From assembly GCF_003351045.1 (NCBI RefSeq), contig NZ_QQZY01000010.1, positions 36,209 to 100,208 of the forward strand: a stretch of 64,000 bases of DNA, given 5' to 3'. The notes under the pieces were generated by a model, which was given only the letters and a program-made list of their open reading frames with translations, ran no database searches and was not told the DNA's origin. The stretch is from Gaiella occulta. GTDB lineage: Bacteria > Actinomycetota > Thermoleophilia > Gaiellales > Gaiellaceae. Made by a program: the position numbers and the translations under genes. Below, piece after piece: positions 39,325 through 49,325 of the stretch (positions are counted from its first letter, which is position 1; the number at the start of each line of letters is the position of its first letter).

Positions 39325-39981
39325 TCACGCGAAGACGAACACCTGCCCGCCGCGAAGCTTGGGCTTCCTGGCGTCGCTGCGGTAGGAGAACGATCCCGCC
39401 GCGAACGTCACCTTCCAGGTGACGGTGCCGACGAACGGAACCCCGGTCGCCCTGTTGACGCCGGCCCCCGCCAGGCGTGCGCTCTGCGTCCGGGCGCGGT
39501 CGCGCACGACGATCACGTACGGCCCCGGCGCGAGGGCCCGGACGGCCTTGCCGGCCGCGCTCACGAGCGTGATCGCCTTCGGCGTGACCGTGAGCACGAG
39601 CCGTGGGGGCGCGGCGGCCGCCGGCGGCGCGCCGACGACGAAGGAGCCGGTCATGCGCAGCGGATGCACGTCGCAGACGAACGTGTACCTCCCGTCGACG
39701 AGGGTGAGCTGGAAGGTCGTCGTGCCGGTCCCCGCGACGTCCGTCGTGACGTCGACGCCCGGGCCCTGCAGATGGAAGTCGTGCTCGTCCGAGAGGTCGT
39801 CGACGGTGAGCACGGCCGGGCCCGGGTCGAGACGCGTGATCGCGTTTCCCGAGGCATCGCGCAGCGAGATCTGGAACCCCGGCCCGACGGAGCCTGCGAG
39901 TGCGGGGCCCTCGGCACCCGCGACGCCCGTGAGGGCGAGCGAGAGCGCGCAGGCTGCAAGCACGGCGGGAGCTCGACGCAT
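39325..39981 (-). CDS. Exported cupredoxin-like copper protein, two domains
   Basis: A signal peptide (residues 1-23, ending VAGAEG) precedes a domain with EHDFHL and YTFVCDVHPLRMTG, the His...Cys-x2-His-x3-Met pattern of type 1 copper sites. A second domain of similar length (about 110-218) lacks those ligands (SFSYRSDARKPK). It may carry electrons or copper outside the membrane. The start overlaps the pheT stop. Confidence 0.78.
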   Translation of the reverse strand: MRRAPAVLAACALSLALTGVAGAEGPALAGSVGPGFQISLRDASGNAITRLDPGPAVLTVDDLSDEHDFHLQGPGVDVTTDVAGTGTTTFQLTLVDGRYTFVCDVHPLRMTGSFVVGAPPAAAAPPRLVLTVTPKAITLVSAAGKAVRALAPGPYVIVVRDRARTQSARLAGAGVNRATGVPFVGTVTWKVTFAAGSFSYRSDARKPKLRGGQVFVFA

Positions 39982-42326
39982 CACCCCGGACTACGCGATC
40001 GGCGCCGATTCGGTTTGCGCTCCGGCCCGCGCTCGCCGCGCAGCTCGGCGCCGAAGCGCTCGGCGAGCGCCGACAGGATGCGGGCGCGCACGACGGCCGC
40101 CTCGTCGTCGGAGAGCGTCCGATCCGGCGCCTGCAGCGAGAGGTGGATCGCCACCGACTTGCGACCCGCGCCGGCCTGGTCGCCGGTGTAGACGTCGAAC
40201 ACGCGCGCCTCCCGCAGCTCGGGCGCGCCGGCGGCGAGGACGGCATCGACGAGCGCGGCGGCCTCCACGTCGTCGGCGACGACGACCGCGAGATCCTGGC
40301 GCAGCGGCGGGAACGTGATGACGTCGTCGTAGAGGATGCGCTCGGGAATCGGGGCGATCAGCGTCGCCACGTCGAGCTCGAACACGCCCCACGAGCCGTC
40401 GAGGAGGGTCGGGTGGAGCTCCCCGAGCCACCCGGCGTCGGTCTCCCCCGCCTTGCCCGGGTGCAGGAACGGGCGCGCCGTGCGGCGCACCCGCAGGTCG
40501 AGGTGGAGCGCGTCGTACAGCGCCTCGACGGCGCTGCGGGCCGCGGCGAAGCCGCCCTCGGCGATGCCGCCGACCCGCCAGCGCTCGTCGGGCAGCCGCT
40601 CGCCGCTCGGGAGGTAGACGCGCGCGAGCTCGAACAGCGCGATCGCCGTATTGCCGGCGTCGAGGTTGACGCGCGCGGCGTCGACGAGCCCCTCGAGCAG
40701 CGTCGTACGCAGGATCGCCTGGTCGCCGCTCATCGGGTCGGGCAGCCGCAGCGCGGCCGGATCGGGGTCGGACGCGACGAGACTCCACGTGTACGCCTCG
40801 CTGAAGCCGGCCCCGACGAGCACATCCTCGATCACCCGCCGCAGCCGCTGCTCCCTCGTCAGGTGCCCCTGCACGCAGCGGCGCAGCGGCATCGTCGCCG
40901 GCACGCGATCGAGCACCACGCGGGCGACCTCCTCGATCACGTCGATCTCGCGCGTGACGTCGCGTGCGCGCCACGTCGGCACGGTCACGTCCCACGCGTC
41001 GGAGACCTGGAAGCCGAGCCGCTCGAGGATCGCGCGCTGCTCGTCGCGGGCGACGGCGAGCCCGATGACGCGTTCGGCGCGCTCGGGGCGCAGGCGCACG
41101 ACGGGCGGCTCGGGCAGGCCCGCGTGGATGTCGACGCTGCCGGTCAGCTCGCCGCCCGCGAGGTCGACGATGAGCCGGCTCGCGAGCACGGCGGCCTGCT
41201 CTGCCAGGTGGGGGTCGACGCCCTTCTCCCAGCGGTTGGAGCCCTCGGTGCGCAGGGCGAGCCGCTCGGACGTCCGCAGGATCCCGATCGGCTCGAAGTT
41301 CGCGGCCTCGAGCAGGATCTCGGTCGTCGCGGCGGACACCTCGCTCTCCTGGCCGCCCATGACGGCGGCGAGCGCCACCGGCTTCACACCGTCGGTGATG
41401 AGCAGGTCGCGCTCGTCGAGCGTGCGCAAGGCGCCGTCGAGCGTGCGCAGCTGCTCCCCGGCCCTGGCGCGACGGACGACGATGCGCCCGCCGTCCAGCC
41501 TGGCGCGGTCGAAGGCATGCAGCGGGCTGCCGAACACGTGCATGACGTAGTTCGTGACGTCGACGACGTTCGAGATCGAGCGCATACCGGCCGCGTGCAG
41601 GCGCGCGCGCAGCCACATCGGCGACGGCCCGACGGCGACGCCCTTGATGACGCGGCCGATGTAGCGCGGGCAGCCGTCGGGATCGTCGACGGCGACGTCC
41701 ACCCACTCGGGGTGATGGATCGGCGGATCCTCGACCTCGACGGGCAGCAGCTCGCCGTCGAACAGCGTCGCCACCTCGCGCGCGAGGCCGACCATCGAGA
41801 GCAGATCGACGCGGTTGATCGTCGGCGTCACCTCGAGCACCTGCTCCCGCAGCGGCAGCACGTCGGCGAGCGGCGTGCCGGGCTCGATCCCGTCGGGAAG
41901 CAGCGTGATGCCGTCGTGATCGGTGCCGAGCCCGATCTCGTCTTCGGCGAGGATCATCCCGCGCGACAGCGCGCCGCGGAGCGGGCGCTCGTCGAGCGGG
42001 CCCGGGAAGCCGGGCAGCAGCACACCCGGCAGACCGACGGCGACGGTGGCGCCGGCGCCGAAGTTCCAGGCGCCGCAGACGATCTGGCGCGGCTCGCCCT
42101 CCCCCACGTCGACCTGGCACAGCTGCAGCTTGTCCGCGTTCGGATGCTTGACGGCCTCGACGACGCGGCCGACGCGCAGGTACGAGAGGTTGTCCGCGAC
42201 GTCTGCGACGCCGACGTCGACGACGCGGTCGACCTCGAGCGACGAGACGGCGAGGCGACGGGCGATCTCGTGCGCCGTCGCGTCGACACGGACGTACTCG
42301 CGGAGCCAGGAGAGCGGGGCCTTCAC
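39981..42326 (-). CDS. pheT: Phenylalanine-tRNA ligase beta subunit
   Basis: The 781-residue beta subunit has the tRNA-binding OB domain (VKHPNADKLQLCQVDVG), the B3/B4 editing domain, B5, a catalytic-like domain and the C-terminal anticodon-binding ferredoxin-like domain (VFDVYTGDQAGAGRKS). GTG start at 42326, two bases after the pheS stop. The complex charges tRNA-Phe. Confidence 0.96.
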   Translation of the reverse strand: MKAPLSWLREYVRVDATAHEIARRLAVSSLEVDRVVDVGVADVADNLSYLRVGRVVEAVKHPNADKLQLCQVDVGEGEPRQIVCGAWNFGAGATVAVGLPGVLLPGFPGPLDERPLRGALSRGMILAEDEIGLGTDHDGITLLPDGIEPGTPLADVLPLREQVLEVTPTINRVDLLSMVGLAREVATLFDGELLPVEVEDPPIHHPEWVDVAVDDPDGCPRYIGRVIKGVAVGPSPMWLRARLHAAGMRSISNVVDVTNYVMHVFGSPLHAFDRARLDGGRIVVRRARAGEQLRTLDGALRTLDERDLLITDGVKPVALAAVMGGQESEVSAATTEILLEAANFEPIGILRTSERLALRTEGSNRWEKGVDPHLAEQAAVLASRLIVDLAGGELTGSVDIHAGLPEPPVVRLRPERAERVIGLAVARDEQRAILERLGFQVSDAWDVTVPTWRARDVTREIDVIEEVARVVLDRVPATMPLRRCVQGHLTREQRLRRVIEDVLVGAGFSEAYTWSLVASDPDPAALRLPDPMSGDQAILRTTLLEGLVDAARVNLDAGNTAIALFELARVYLPSGERLPDERWRVGGIAEGGFAAARSAVEALYDALHLDLRVRRTARPFLHPGKAGETDAGWLGELHPTLLDGSWGVFELDVATLIAPIPERILYDDVITFPPLRQDLAVVVADDVEAAALVDAVLAAGAPELREARVFDVYTGDQAGAGRKSVAIHLSLQAPDRTLSDDEAAVVRARILSALAERFGAELRGERGPERKPNRRRSRSPG

Positions 42327-42328
42327 GG

Positions 42329-43324
42329 CTAGAACTGCCTCGAGAAGCGCAGGTCGTTGCGCCACAGCTCGCGCAGGTCGGGGAACTCGTGGCGCAGCAT
42401 CGCGATACGCTCGAGGCCCCAGCCGAAGGCGAAGCCGGTGACGCGCTCGGGGTCGTAGCCGACGAACTCGAACAGCTTCGGGTCGACCATGCCGGCGCCG
42501 CCGACCTCGATCCAGCCGGAATGGCGGCAGACGGGGCAGCCGTCGCCGTCGCAGACGTGGCAGGAGACATACGCCTCGATCGACGGCTCGGTGAACGGGA
42601 AGTAGTGCGTGCGGAACTCGGTGCGGCGCTGCTCGCCGAAGAGCTTCTTGAGTAGGAAGTCGAGCGTGCCCGTGAGGTCGGCGAGCGTGATCCCCTCGTC
42701 GACGGCAAGGCCCTCCACCTGGTGGAAGATCGGCGAGTGGGTCGCATCCGGCGTGTCCCGCCGGTAGGTGCGGCCGAGCGAGACGATGTAGACGGGCGGC
42801 TGCTGCGCCTCCATCGTCCGGATCTGGGACGGCGACGTCTCGGTGCGCAGCACCGTCTCGTCGTCGAGGAAGAGCGTCGCGAGCGGTGAGCGCGCCGGGT
42901 GGCCGGGCGGGAAGTTGAGCCCGTCGAAGTTGTAGCGGGTCGTCTCGACCTCGCGGCCGTCGACGACGCGATAGCCGAGCCCGAGGAACACGTCCTCCAC
43001 CTCGCGCCGGATCTGGGTGATGAGGTGCAGGCGACCCCGGCGGTAGCCGTCGACGGGCAGCGTCACGTCGACGCGCTCGCTCGTCAGGCGGGCGTCGAGC
43101 TCGGCGCGGGCGAGCGCGGCGGCGCGTGCGTCGATCGCCGCCTCGAGCCGCTCCCGCACCGCGTTCAGCGCCATGCCGGTCTCGCGCTCGCGCACCTCCC
43201 TGAGAGCCCGCTTGAGGGCGCTCTTGCGGCCGAGGTACTCGACCCGGACCGCCTCGATCTCGGCTGTCGACGCCGCCGCGGCCGCGGCGGAGAGCCCCTC
43301 CTGCTCGAGCGCTTCGGCGTCCAT
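42329..43324 (-). CDS. pheS: Phenylalanine-tRNA ligase alpha subunit
   Basis: The 331-residue class II catalytic subunit has an N-terminal coiled coil, motif 2 region (RTETSPSQIRTM, YRRDTPDATHSP) and motif 3 GFAFGWGLERIAM. A CHVCDGDGCPVC insertion looks able to bind zinc. The gene is preceded by a well-placed promoter with almost no 5' leader. Confidence 0.96.
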   Translation of the reverse strand: MDAEALEQEGLSAAAAAASTAEIEAVRVEYLGRKSALKRALREVRERETGMALNAVRERLEAAIDARAAALARAELDARLTSERVDVTLPVDGYRRGRLHLITQIRREVEDVFLGLGYRVVDGREVETTRYNFDGLNFPPGHPARSPLATLFLDDETVLRTETSPSQIRTMEAQQPPVYIVSLGRTYRRDTPDATHSPIFHQVEGLAVDEGITLADLTGTLDFLLKKLFGEQRRTEFRTHYFPFTEPSIEAYVSCHVCDGDGCPVCRHSGWIEVGGAGMVDPKLFEFVGYDPERVTGFAFGWGLERIAMLRHEFPDLRELWRNDLRFSRQF

Positions 43325-43333
43325 CAGGCTGCG

Positions 43334-43373
43334 AGCCTAGCAACCGCTCCAACCGCTTGTAACAGTCTGTCAC
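43334..43373 (-). promoter_or_regulatory. pheST promoter with GTGACA-like dyad
   Basis: On the minus strand -35 TTACAA (43362-43357) and -10 TAGGCT (43339-43334) are 17 bases apart; transcription would start about three bases before the pheS ATG. The -35 box lies inside GTGACA-GAC-TGTTAC (43373-43359), one mismatch from a palindrome and very similar to the ahcY element. Confidence 0.6.
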
Positions 43374-43419
43374 GAGCCCGCGGCACCGTTCGCCGCCGGT
43401 GCCTGCTTCAATCGGCGTC

Positions 43420-44124
43420 GTGGCCCTCTACGACCCGATCGCCGCCATCTACGACCCCTGGAGCCGGTCGGTGACCGAGGACATCGGCTTCTACGTCGAC
43501 GAAGCCGTGGCCTCGGGCGGGCCCGTCGTCGAGCTGGCCGTCGGCACGGGGCGCATCGCCGTCCCGGTCGCCGAGGCGGGTGTGCGCGTGATCGGGATCG
43601 ACCAGTCCGGCGGGATGCTCGAGCTCGCACGGACGTATGCCCGCGAGCGCGGCGTCGAGGCGCTGCTCGACCTGCGGCTCGGCGACCTCCGCGAGCCGCC
43701 GGTCGACGAGCGCGTCCCGCTCGTCGTGTGCCCGTTCCGCTCGCTCCTGCACATGCGGGACGAGACGGAGAAGCTGCGCGCGCTGAGCGCCGCCCGCGCC
43801 CTGCTCAGGCCGGGCGGGCGGCTCGTGTTCGACGTCTTCTCCCCCAGTCCCGCCGACATCGCGGAGACCGACGGCCTGTGGCTGGAGCGCGAGGAGGGCA
43901 TCTTCGAGCGCGCCGACTGGGACGAGGGCTCGCGCACGCTCACCCTCTCCGTGCGGGGAGGCGAGGCGGCGGCGACGATGACGCTGCACTGGCTCTCCGC
44001 GCTCGAGTGGCGCCGTCTGCTCGACGAGGCCGGCTTCGACGTCGTCGGGCTGTACGGCTGGTTCGACCGGCGCCCCCACGACGGCGGCGAGGACAGCATC
44101 TGGGTCTGCCGCAGACGGGGCTGA
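43420..44124 (+). CDS. SAM-dependent methyltransferase (class I)
   Basis: The 234-residue protein has motif I VVELAVGTGRIAVP near residues 38-51, motif II around FRSLLHM and motif post-III LLRPGGRLVFDVF. The starting YDPIAAIYDPWSRS is typical of small-molecule methyltransferases. Substrate unknown. GTG at 43420 was chosen over one 21 bases earlier because a TTCAAT box lies seven bases before it. Divergent from pheS. Confidence 0.85.
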   Translation: MALYDPIAAIYDPWSRSVTEDIGFYVDEAVASGGPVVELAVGTGRIAVPVAEAGVRVIGIDQSGGMLELARTYARERGVEALLDLRLGDLREPPVDERVPLVVCPFRSLLHMRDETEKLRALSAARALLRPGGRLVFDVFSPSPADIAETDGLWLEREEGIFERADWDEGSRTLTLSVRGGEAAATMTLHWLSALEWRRLLDEAGFDVVGLYGWFDRRPHDGGEDSIWVCRRRG

Positions 44125-44171
44125 CGCGGCCGTGTGGCGGAGAGGCGGCGCCCGGCGCGACCGCGACGCTG

Positions 44172-44200
44172 TTGCCATACGCCCTCCGTGCCCGTAGAGT
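44172..44200 (+). promoter_or_regulatory. lemA promoter, leaderless
   Basis: TTGCCA (44172-44177) and TAGAGT (44195-44200) are 17 bases apart. The start point would be about 44207, the GTG itself. Confidence 0.55.
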
Positions 44201-44206
44201 CGAGCC

Positions 44207-44794
44207 GTGATCGCCGTCTGGATCGTGCTCGCCGCCGTCGTCGTCCTCGTCGTCTGGCAGGTCGCGCTCTACAACGGCCTCGTCCGCAAGCGCAACCGGG
44301 TCGACAACGCATGGGCGCAGATCGAGGTGCAGCTCAAGCGCCGCCGCGACCTGATCCCGAACCTCGTCGAGACGGTGAAGGGGTACGCCGCACACGAGCG
44401 CGGCACGTTCGAGGCCGTCACGCAGGCGCGGGCCGCCGCGGCCGGAGCGCAGAGCCCCGCCCAGGTGGCCGCGGCCGAGGGCATCCTCTCGCAGGCGCTC
44501 GGCCGCCTGTTCGCGGTCGCCGAGGCCTACCCCGACCTGAAGGCGAACCAGAACTTCCTCGACCTGCAGGCCCAGCTGCAGGAGACGGAGAACAAGATCG
44601 CGGTCTCGCGCCAGGTCTACAACGACACGGTGCTGACCTACAACAACGCGATCCAGGTCTTCCCGGCGATGCTCATGGCGGGGCCGTTCGGGTTCACCCG
44701 GCGCGAGTTCTTCGAGGTCGAGGACGCGGCAGACCGCGAGCTGCCGACCGTCAGCTTCCGGTCCGACGCGCCGCCTGACACGCCGGGCGCGTAG
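44207..44794 (+). CDS. lemA: LemA family protein
   Basis: The 195-residue protein has a TM helix at residues about 4-22, then [38 protein letters not shown], and [16 protein letters not shown], the LemA hallmarks. LemA proteins sit in the membrane with a coiled-coil extracytoplasmic or cytoplasmic domain and usually pair with a DUF2207 membrane protein. Here the partner immediately downstream is truncated. Confidence 0.93.
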   Translation: MIAVWIVLAAVVVLVVWQVALYNGLVRKRNRVDNAWAQIEVQLKRRRDLIPNLVETVKGYAAHERGTFEAVTQARAAAAGAQSPAQVAAAEGILSQALGRLFAVAEAYPDLKANQNFLDLQAQLQETENKIAVSRQVYNDTVLTYNNAIQVFPAMLMAGPFGFTRREFFEVEDAADRELPTVSFRSDAPPDTPGA

Positions 44795-45089
44795 CGTCCT
44801 CGCGCTCCTCACGGCCGCGGCCCTCGCGCTCGCAGGTGGGGCCGCCGCCAAGTCGTTCACGCTGCCGCAGGCCAACATGACCGTCGAGGTCGCCCGCGAC
44901 GGGTCGCTCGTCGCCGCCGAGGACATCCTGTTCGCCTTCAGCGGCCCGTTCAGCGGCGGCTGCCGCGACATCCCGTTGCGCGAGGGCGAGTCGATCTCCT
45001 GGATCTCGCCCGGCGGCAACCTCGGGGCGGGCGCCTCGTCGATCGCAATCGGCGATCTCGCGTCCGGCTTCGTAACGTCACGATCTTGA
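44775..45089 (+). pseudogene. Truncated DUF2207-like LemA partner
   Basis: The frame overlapping the lemA stop encodes a signal-peptide-like stretch (LALLTAAALALAGG) followed by the DUF2207 start: FTLPQANMTVEVARDGSL, ILFAFSGPFSGGCRDIPLREGE. About 60 residues into that domain it stops at 45089 (FVTSRS), whereas intact proteins continue for several hundred residues. The only near upstream start codon in frame is CTG at 44775. Best read as the remnant of the usual LemA partner after a deletion. Confidence 0.6.
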
Positions 45090-45187
45090 TGGAGGCGGTC
45101 TTCAACATCAGGCGTGACATGCGGGCACTGCTCGATCTCTTCAGCGACGAGGAGGACGATGGACAGGAAGAGGATCCAGAGGGCTAA
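45089..45187 (+). CDS. Small acidic-tailed ORF (32 aa)
   Basis: The ATG overlaps the stop of the DUF2207 remnant (TGATG). MEAVFNIRRDMRALLDLF followed by a run of Asp/Glu resembles small actinobacterial proteins with an IRRDVRAILELL helix and acidic tail. Function unknown. May have been brought in with the deletion joint. Confidence 0.35.
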   Translation: MEAVFNIRRDMRALLDLFSDEEDDGQEEDPEG

Positions 45188-45308
45188 GGAGCGCGCCGAG
45201 CGCTGGGCACAGGCCGATCCCCAGATGCGAGAGCTGCGAGAGCGGATCGAGTTCCACCGCGCACGACTCGCGGCGCGGGATCAGGGCGAACGCCGAGCGG
45301 CCTCGTAG
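45159..45308 (+). CDS. Small basic helical ORF (49 aa)
   Basis: A GAGGAGG ribosome binding site lies before the ATG. The product is almost entirely helical and basic (KRIQRAKERAERWAQA). It overlaps the previous small ORF by 29 bases and the end of the convergent methyltransferase gene by 28. Could be real but short; low certainty. Confidence 0.35.
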   Translation: MDRKRIQRAKERAERWAQADPQMRELRERIEFHRARLAARDQGERRAAS

Positions 45309-45958
45309 AGCGCGATCGCCCCGGCCGCGGCGACGTTGAGCGACTCGGCCTCGCCGGGCATCGCGATCGACGCCACGGCGTCGCAGGCGTCGAGCACGTC
45401 GTCGGGCAGCCCGGCACGCTCCGCGCCGAGAACGAGGGTGAGGGGACGCGTGAGATCGACGTCGGAGAGGAACTCGGGCGCGCGCGCGTCGAGCGCCACC
45501 TGACGGCCGGGCCGGTCGCCCCAAGGAACGACGGGCACGCGGAAGATCGCGCCGGCGCTCGCCCGCAGCGCCTTCTGACCGAGCGGATCGGCCGACCCCG
45601 GCGAGAGCGCCACGCTCGCGCCGAACGCGTCGGCGGAGCGGATCAACGTCCCGACGTTGCCGGGGTCGGCCAGGTGCCAGAGCGCAAGGCACGTCTCCCG
45701 CGTCCCGCGCGGCAGGTCGGAGCGTCGGAACACCCCGATCGCCCGCGCCGGGTGCGGCAACGTGGAGACGCCTGCCAGCAACTCGGGCTCGACGTTCTCG
45801 CCGGCGACGAGCAGCTCCAGCGGCTCGATGCCCGCTGCGAGCGCGGCATCGCAGAGATCCTCGCCCTCGCACGCGAACAACCCCGTCTCGTCCCGCTCCT
45901 TCCGCCGCTGCAGCGCACGCACGAGCTTGAGCTTGCGGTTGTCCTTCGAGCTGATCAT
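45281..45958 (-). CDS. TrmH/SpoU-family RNA 2'-O-methyltransferase
   Basis: The 225-residue protein has the trefoil-knot motifs LADPGNVGTLIRSADAFG, LVLGAERAGLPDDVL and IAMPGEAESLNVAAAGAI. N-terminal residues RKLKLVRALQRRKERDETGLFACEG form the substrate-binding domain. It methylates a ribose in rRNA or tRNA. In many genomes such a gene lies between rplT and pheS, as here. Confidence 0.9.
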   Translation of the reverse strand: MISSKDNRKLKLVRALQRRKERDETGLFACEGEDLCDAALAAGIEPLELLVAGENVEPELLAGVSTLPHPARAIGVFRRSDLPRGTRETCLALWHLADPGNVGTLIRSADAFGASVALSPGSADPLGQKALRASAGAIFRVPVVPWGDRPGRQVALDARAPEFLSDVDLTRPLTLVLGAERAGLPDDVLDACDAVASIAMPGEAESLNVAAAGAIALYEAARRSP

Positions 45959-45979
45959 GGGCCTGGCGGCACGGCCGTG

Positions 45980-46013
45980 CCGGGGCGCGCCGCCTGCCGG
46001 CGGCGCGCCCCGG
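45980..46013 (-). terminator. Strong hairpin after rplT
   Basis: A perfect 15-base stem (45980-45994 with 45999-46013) closes a TGCC loop just past the rplT stop. All G/C, no U-run. It probably ends or dampens transcription of the infC-rpmI-rplT unit before the methyltransferase. Confidence 0.65.
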
Positions 46014-46031
46014 CCTGTCGCGCGGCCGCCG

Positions 46032-46400
46032 TCAGGCGGCCCTGGCCTCGAGCGCCGCCTTCGCCTGCTCGGCGACCGCCGCGAACGCGGGCGGGTCGCT
46101 GACGGCGAGGTCGGCGAGCGACTTGCGGTCGAGCTCGATCCCCGCGCTGTGCAGGCCCGACATGAACTGGTTGTACGAGAGCCCGTGCTGGCGCGCGGCC
46201 GCGTTGATGCGGACGATCCAGAGCTGCCGGAACGTGCGCTTCTTGTTCTTGCGGTCGCGGTAGGCGTAGGCGAGCGAGTGCTCGACCTGCTCCTTCGCGT
46301 AGCGGTAGTGCGAGTTCTTGAGGCCCCAGTACCCCTTCGCCTGCTCGAGGACCTTGCGCCGCTTCTTGCGGGCGTGGACGGATCGCTTCACGCGTGGCAT
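46032..46400 (-). CDS. rplT: Ribosomal protein L20
   Basis: The 122-residue L20 starts [16 protein letters not shown] and has [20 protein letters not shown] and the [20 protein letters not shown] segment. Follows rpmI by seven bases in the standard infC-rpmI-rplT order. Confidence 0.98.
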   Translation of the reverse strand: MPRVKRSVHARKKRRKVLEQAKGYWGLKNSHYRYAKEQVEHSLAYAYRDRKNKKRTFRQLWIVRINAAARQHGLSYNQFMSGLHSAGIELDRKSLADLAVSDPPAFAAVAEQAKAALEARAA

Positions 46401-46407
46401 GGCGCGT

Positions 46408-46605
46408 CTACCTCAGCCCCAGGAGCTTCTTGACCGTCTTCGTGTCGGCCGGCGCGACGGCATGCTCCATGCCGAACGCCCGCTTACGCTTCGACGACTT
46501 GTGCTCCAGGTTGTGGCTCTTCATCCCGTGGCGGCGCGTCAGCTTTCCCGTCCCGGTTACGCGGAACCGCTTCTTCGCCCCGCTTCCTGTCTTCACTTTC
46601 GGCAT
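46408..46605 (-). CDS. rpmI: Ribosomal protein L35
   Basis: The 65-residue L35: [39 protein letters not shown]. Its first 122 bases are also covered, in another frame, by the 3' end of infC. Confidence 0.97.
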   Translation of the reverse strand: MPKVKTGSGAKKRFRVTGTGKLTRRHGMKSHNLEHKSSKRKRAFGMEHAVAPADTKTVKKLLGLR

Positions 46606-47170
46606 CTGATTTCACTCCTGCGTTCTTCGTCGGGCCGAGGACCATGACCATGTTGCGTCCGTCGAGGAGCGGCGGTGACTCGATCTGCCCGATCTCCTTG
46701 ACGTCTTCCGCGAGCCGCATCAGCAGGTCGCGGCCGCGCTCGGGATGCAGGTTCTCGCGCCCCCGGAACATGATCGTGACCTTGACCTTCGCCCGCTGGT
46801 TGAGGAAGCGGACGACATGGCCCTTCTTGGTCTCGTAGTCGTGGATTCCGATCTTGGGTCTGAGCTTGATCTCCTTGAGAAGGATCTGCAGCTGATGCTT
46901 GCGCGCGAGCTTTGCCTTCTGCTCCTGCTCGAAGCGGTACTTGCCGTAGTCCATCACCCGGGCGACGGGAGGGTCGGCCTGCGCTGCCACCTCGACCAGG
47001 TCGAGATCCTTGCCGTAGGCGTACTCTCGCGCCTCGTCGGTCGACTTGATCCCGATCTGCGTGCCGTCCTCGTCGACGAGCCTGACCCGCGGCACGCGGA
47101 TCTGGTCGTTGATGCGCTCCTGCTGGACGACGGGCCGTGTTCTGTCCTCGGGCCGGCGGCGGGGTCTCAA
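46484..47170 (-). CDS. infC: Translation initiation factor IF-3
   Basis: The 228-residue IF-3 has [17 protein letters not shown], the linker [15 protein letters not shown] and the C-terminal domain ([33 protein letters not shown]). The start is TTG; infC often uses rare starts as part of autoregulation. After VLGPTKN it continues with about 45 charged, low-complexity residues that overlap rpmI by 122 bases, unusual for two essential genes. A hairpin with U-run lies 43 bases upstream. Confidence 0.95.
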   Translation of the reverse strand: MRPRRRPEDRTRPVVQQERINDQIRVPRVRLVDEDGTQIGIKSTDEAREYAYGKDLDLVEVAAQADPPVARVMDYGKYRFEQEQKAKLARKHQLQILLKEIKLRPKIGIHDYETKKGHVVRFLNQRAKVKVTIMFRGRENLHPERGRDLLMRLAEDVKEIGQIESPPLLDGRNMVMVLGPTKNAGVKSDAESEDRKRGEEAVPRNRDGKADAPPRDEEPQPGAQVVEA

Positions 47171-47212
47171 AGGCTTCTCACCAAGCTCAGCTGATCCTCT
47201 CTCTCAAACGAC

Positions 47213-47233
47213 AAAAACCGCTGCACGCAGCGG
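47213..47233 (-). terminator. Intrinsic terminator or attenuator in the infC leader
   Basis: On the minus strand CCGCTG-CGTG-CAGCGG followed by TTTTTGTC is a textbook Rho-independent terminator, 43 bases before the infC TTG and about 120 after thrS. It could simply end thrS, or, as in L20-leader systems of other bacteria, control read-through into infC-rpmI-rplT. Confidence 0.75.
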
Positions 47234-47305
47234 CCCTGTTCCTCGCCGAAACTCGACTCGGTTGAACCCCGCGCAGCCTGTGGCTCCGGAGGTGAGGGGC
47301 TGGTG

Positions 47306-47342
47306 CGCTCCTGCTTTGCAGGCGCAGAGCGTAGCAGGAGCG
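47306..47342 (-). promoter_or_regulatory. Hairpin downstream of thrS, possible leader element
   Basis: CGCTCCTGC (47306-47314) and GCAGGAGCG (47334-47342) form a perfect nine-base stem 12 bases past the thrS stop, upstream of the terminator at 47213-47233. It may be part of a structured leader for the ribosomal operon. Confidence 0.4.
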
Positions 47343-47354
47343 GACGGCATCTGG

Positions 47355-49256
<1,902 letters not shown>

Positions 49257-49325
49257 CGTGGTGGCCAGGATAGTCGGATCACCCGAACGGAGCGCTTCCT
49301 GCCCCGGCGCTCATGGCGCGATCCG

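Noticed and set aside
43955..43980. GGGGAGGCGAGGCGGCGGCG inside the methyltransferase gene looks like the prophage junction repeat
   Set aside because: It encodes RGGEAAAT within an intact conserved domain and lacks the GTGA joint; chance in GC-rich DNA.
44775..45089. Reading the DUF2207 stop as another recoded TGA
   Set aside because: The sequence after 45089 in that frame does not resemble DUF2207, unlike the two methyltransferases, so truncation is the better explanation.
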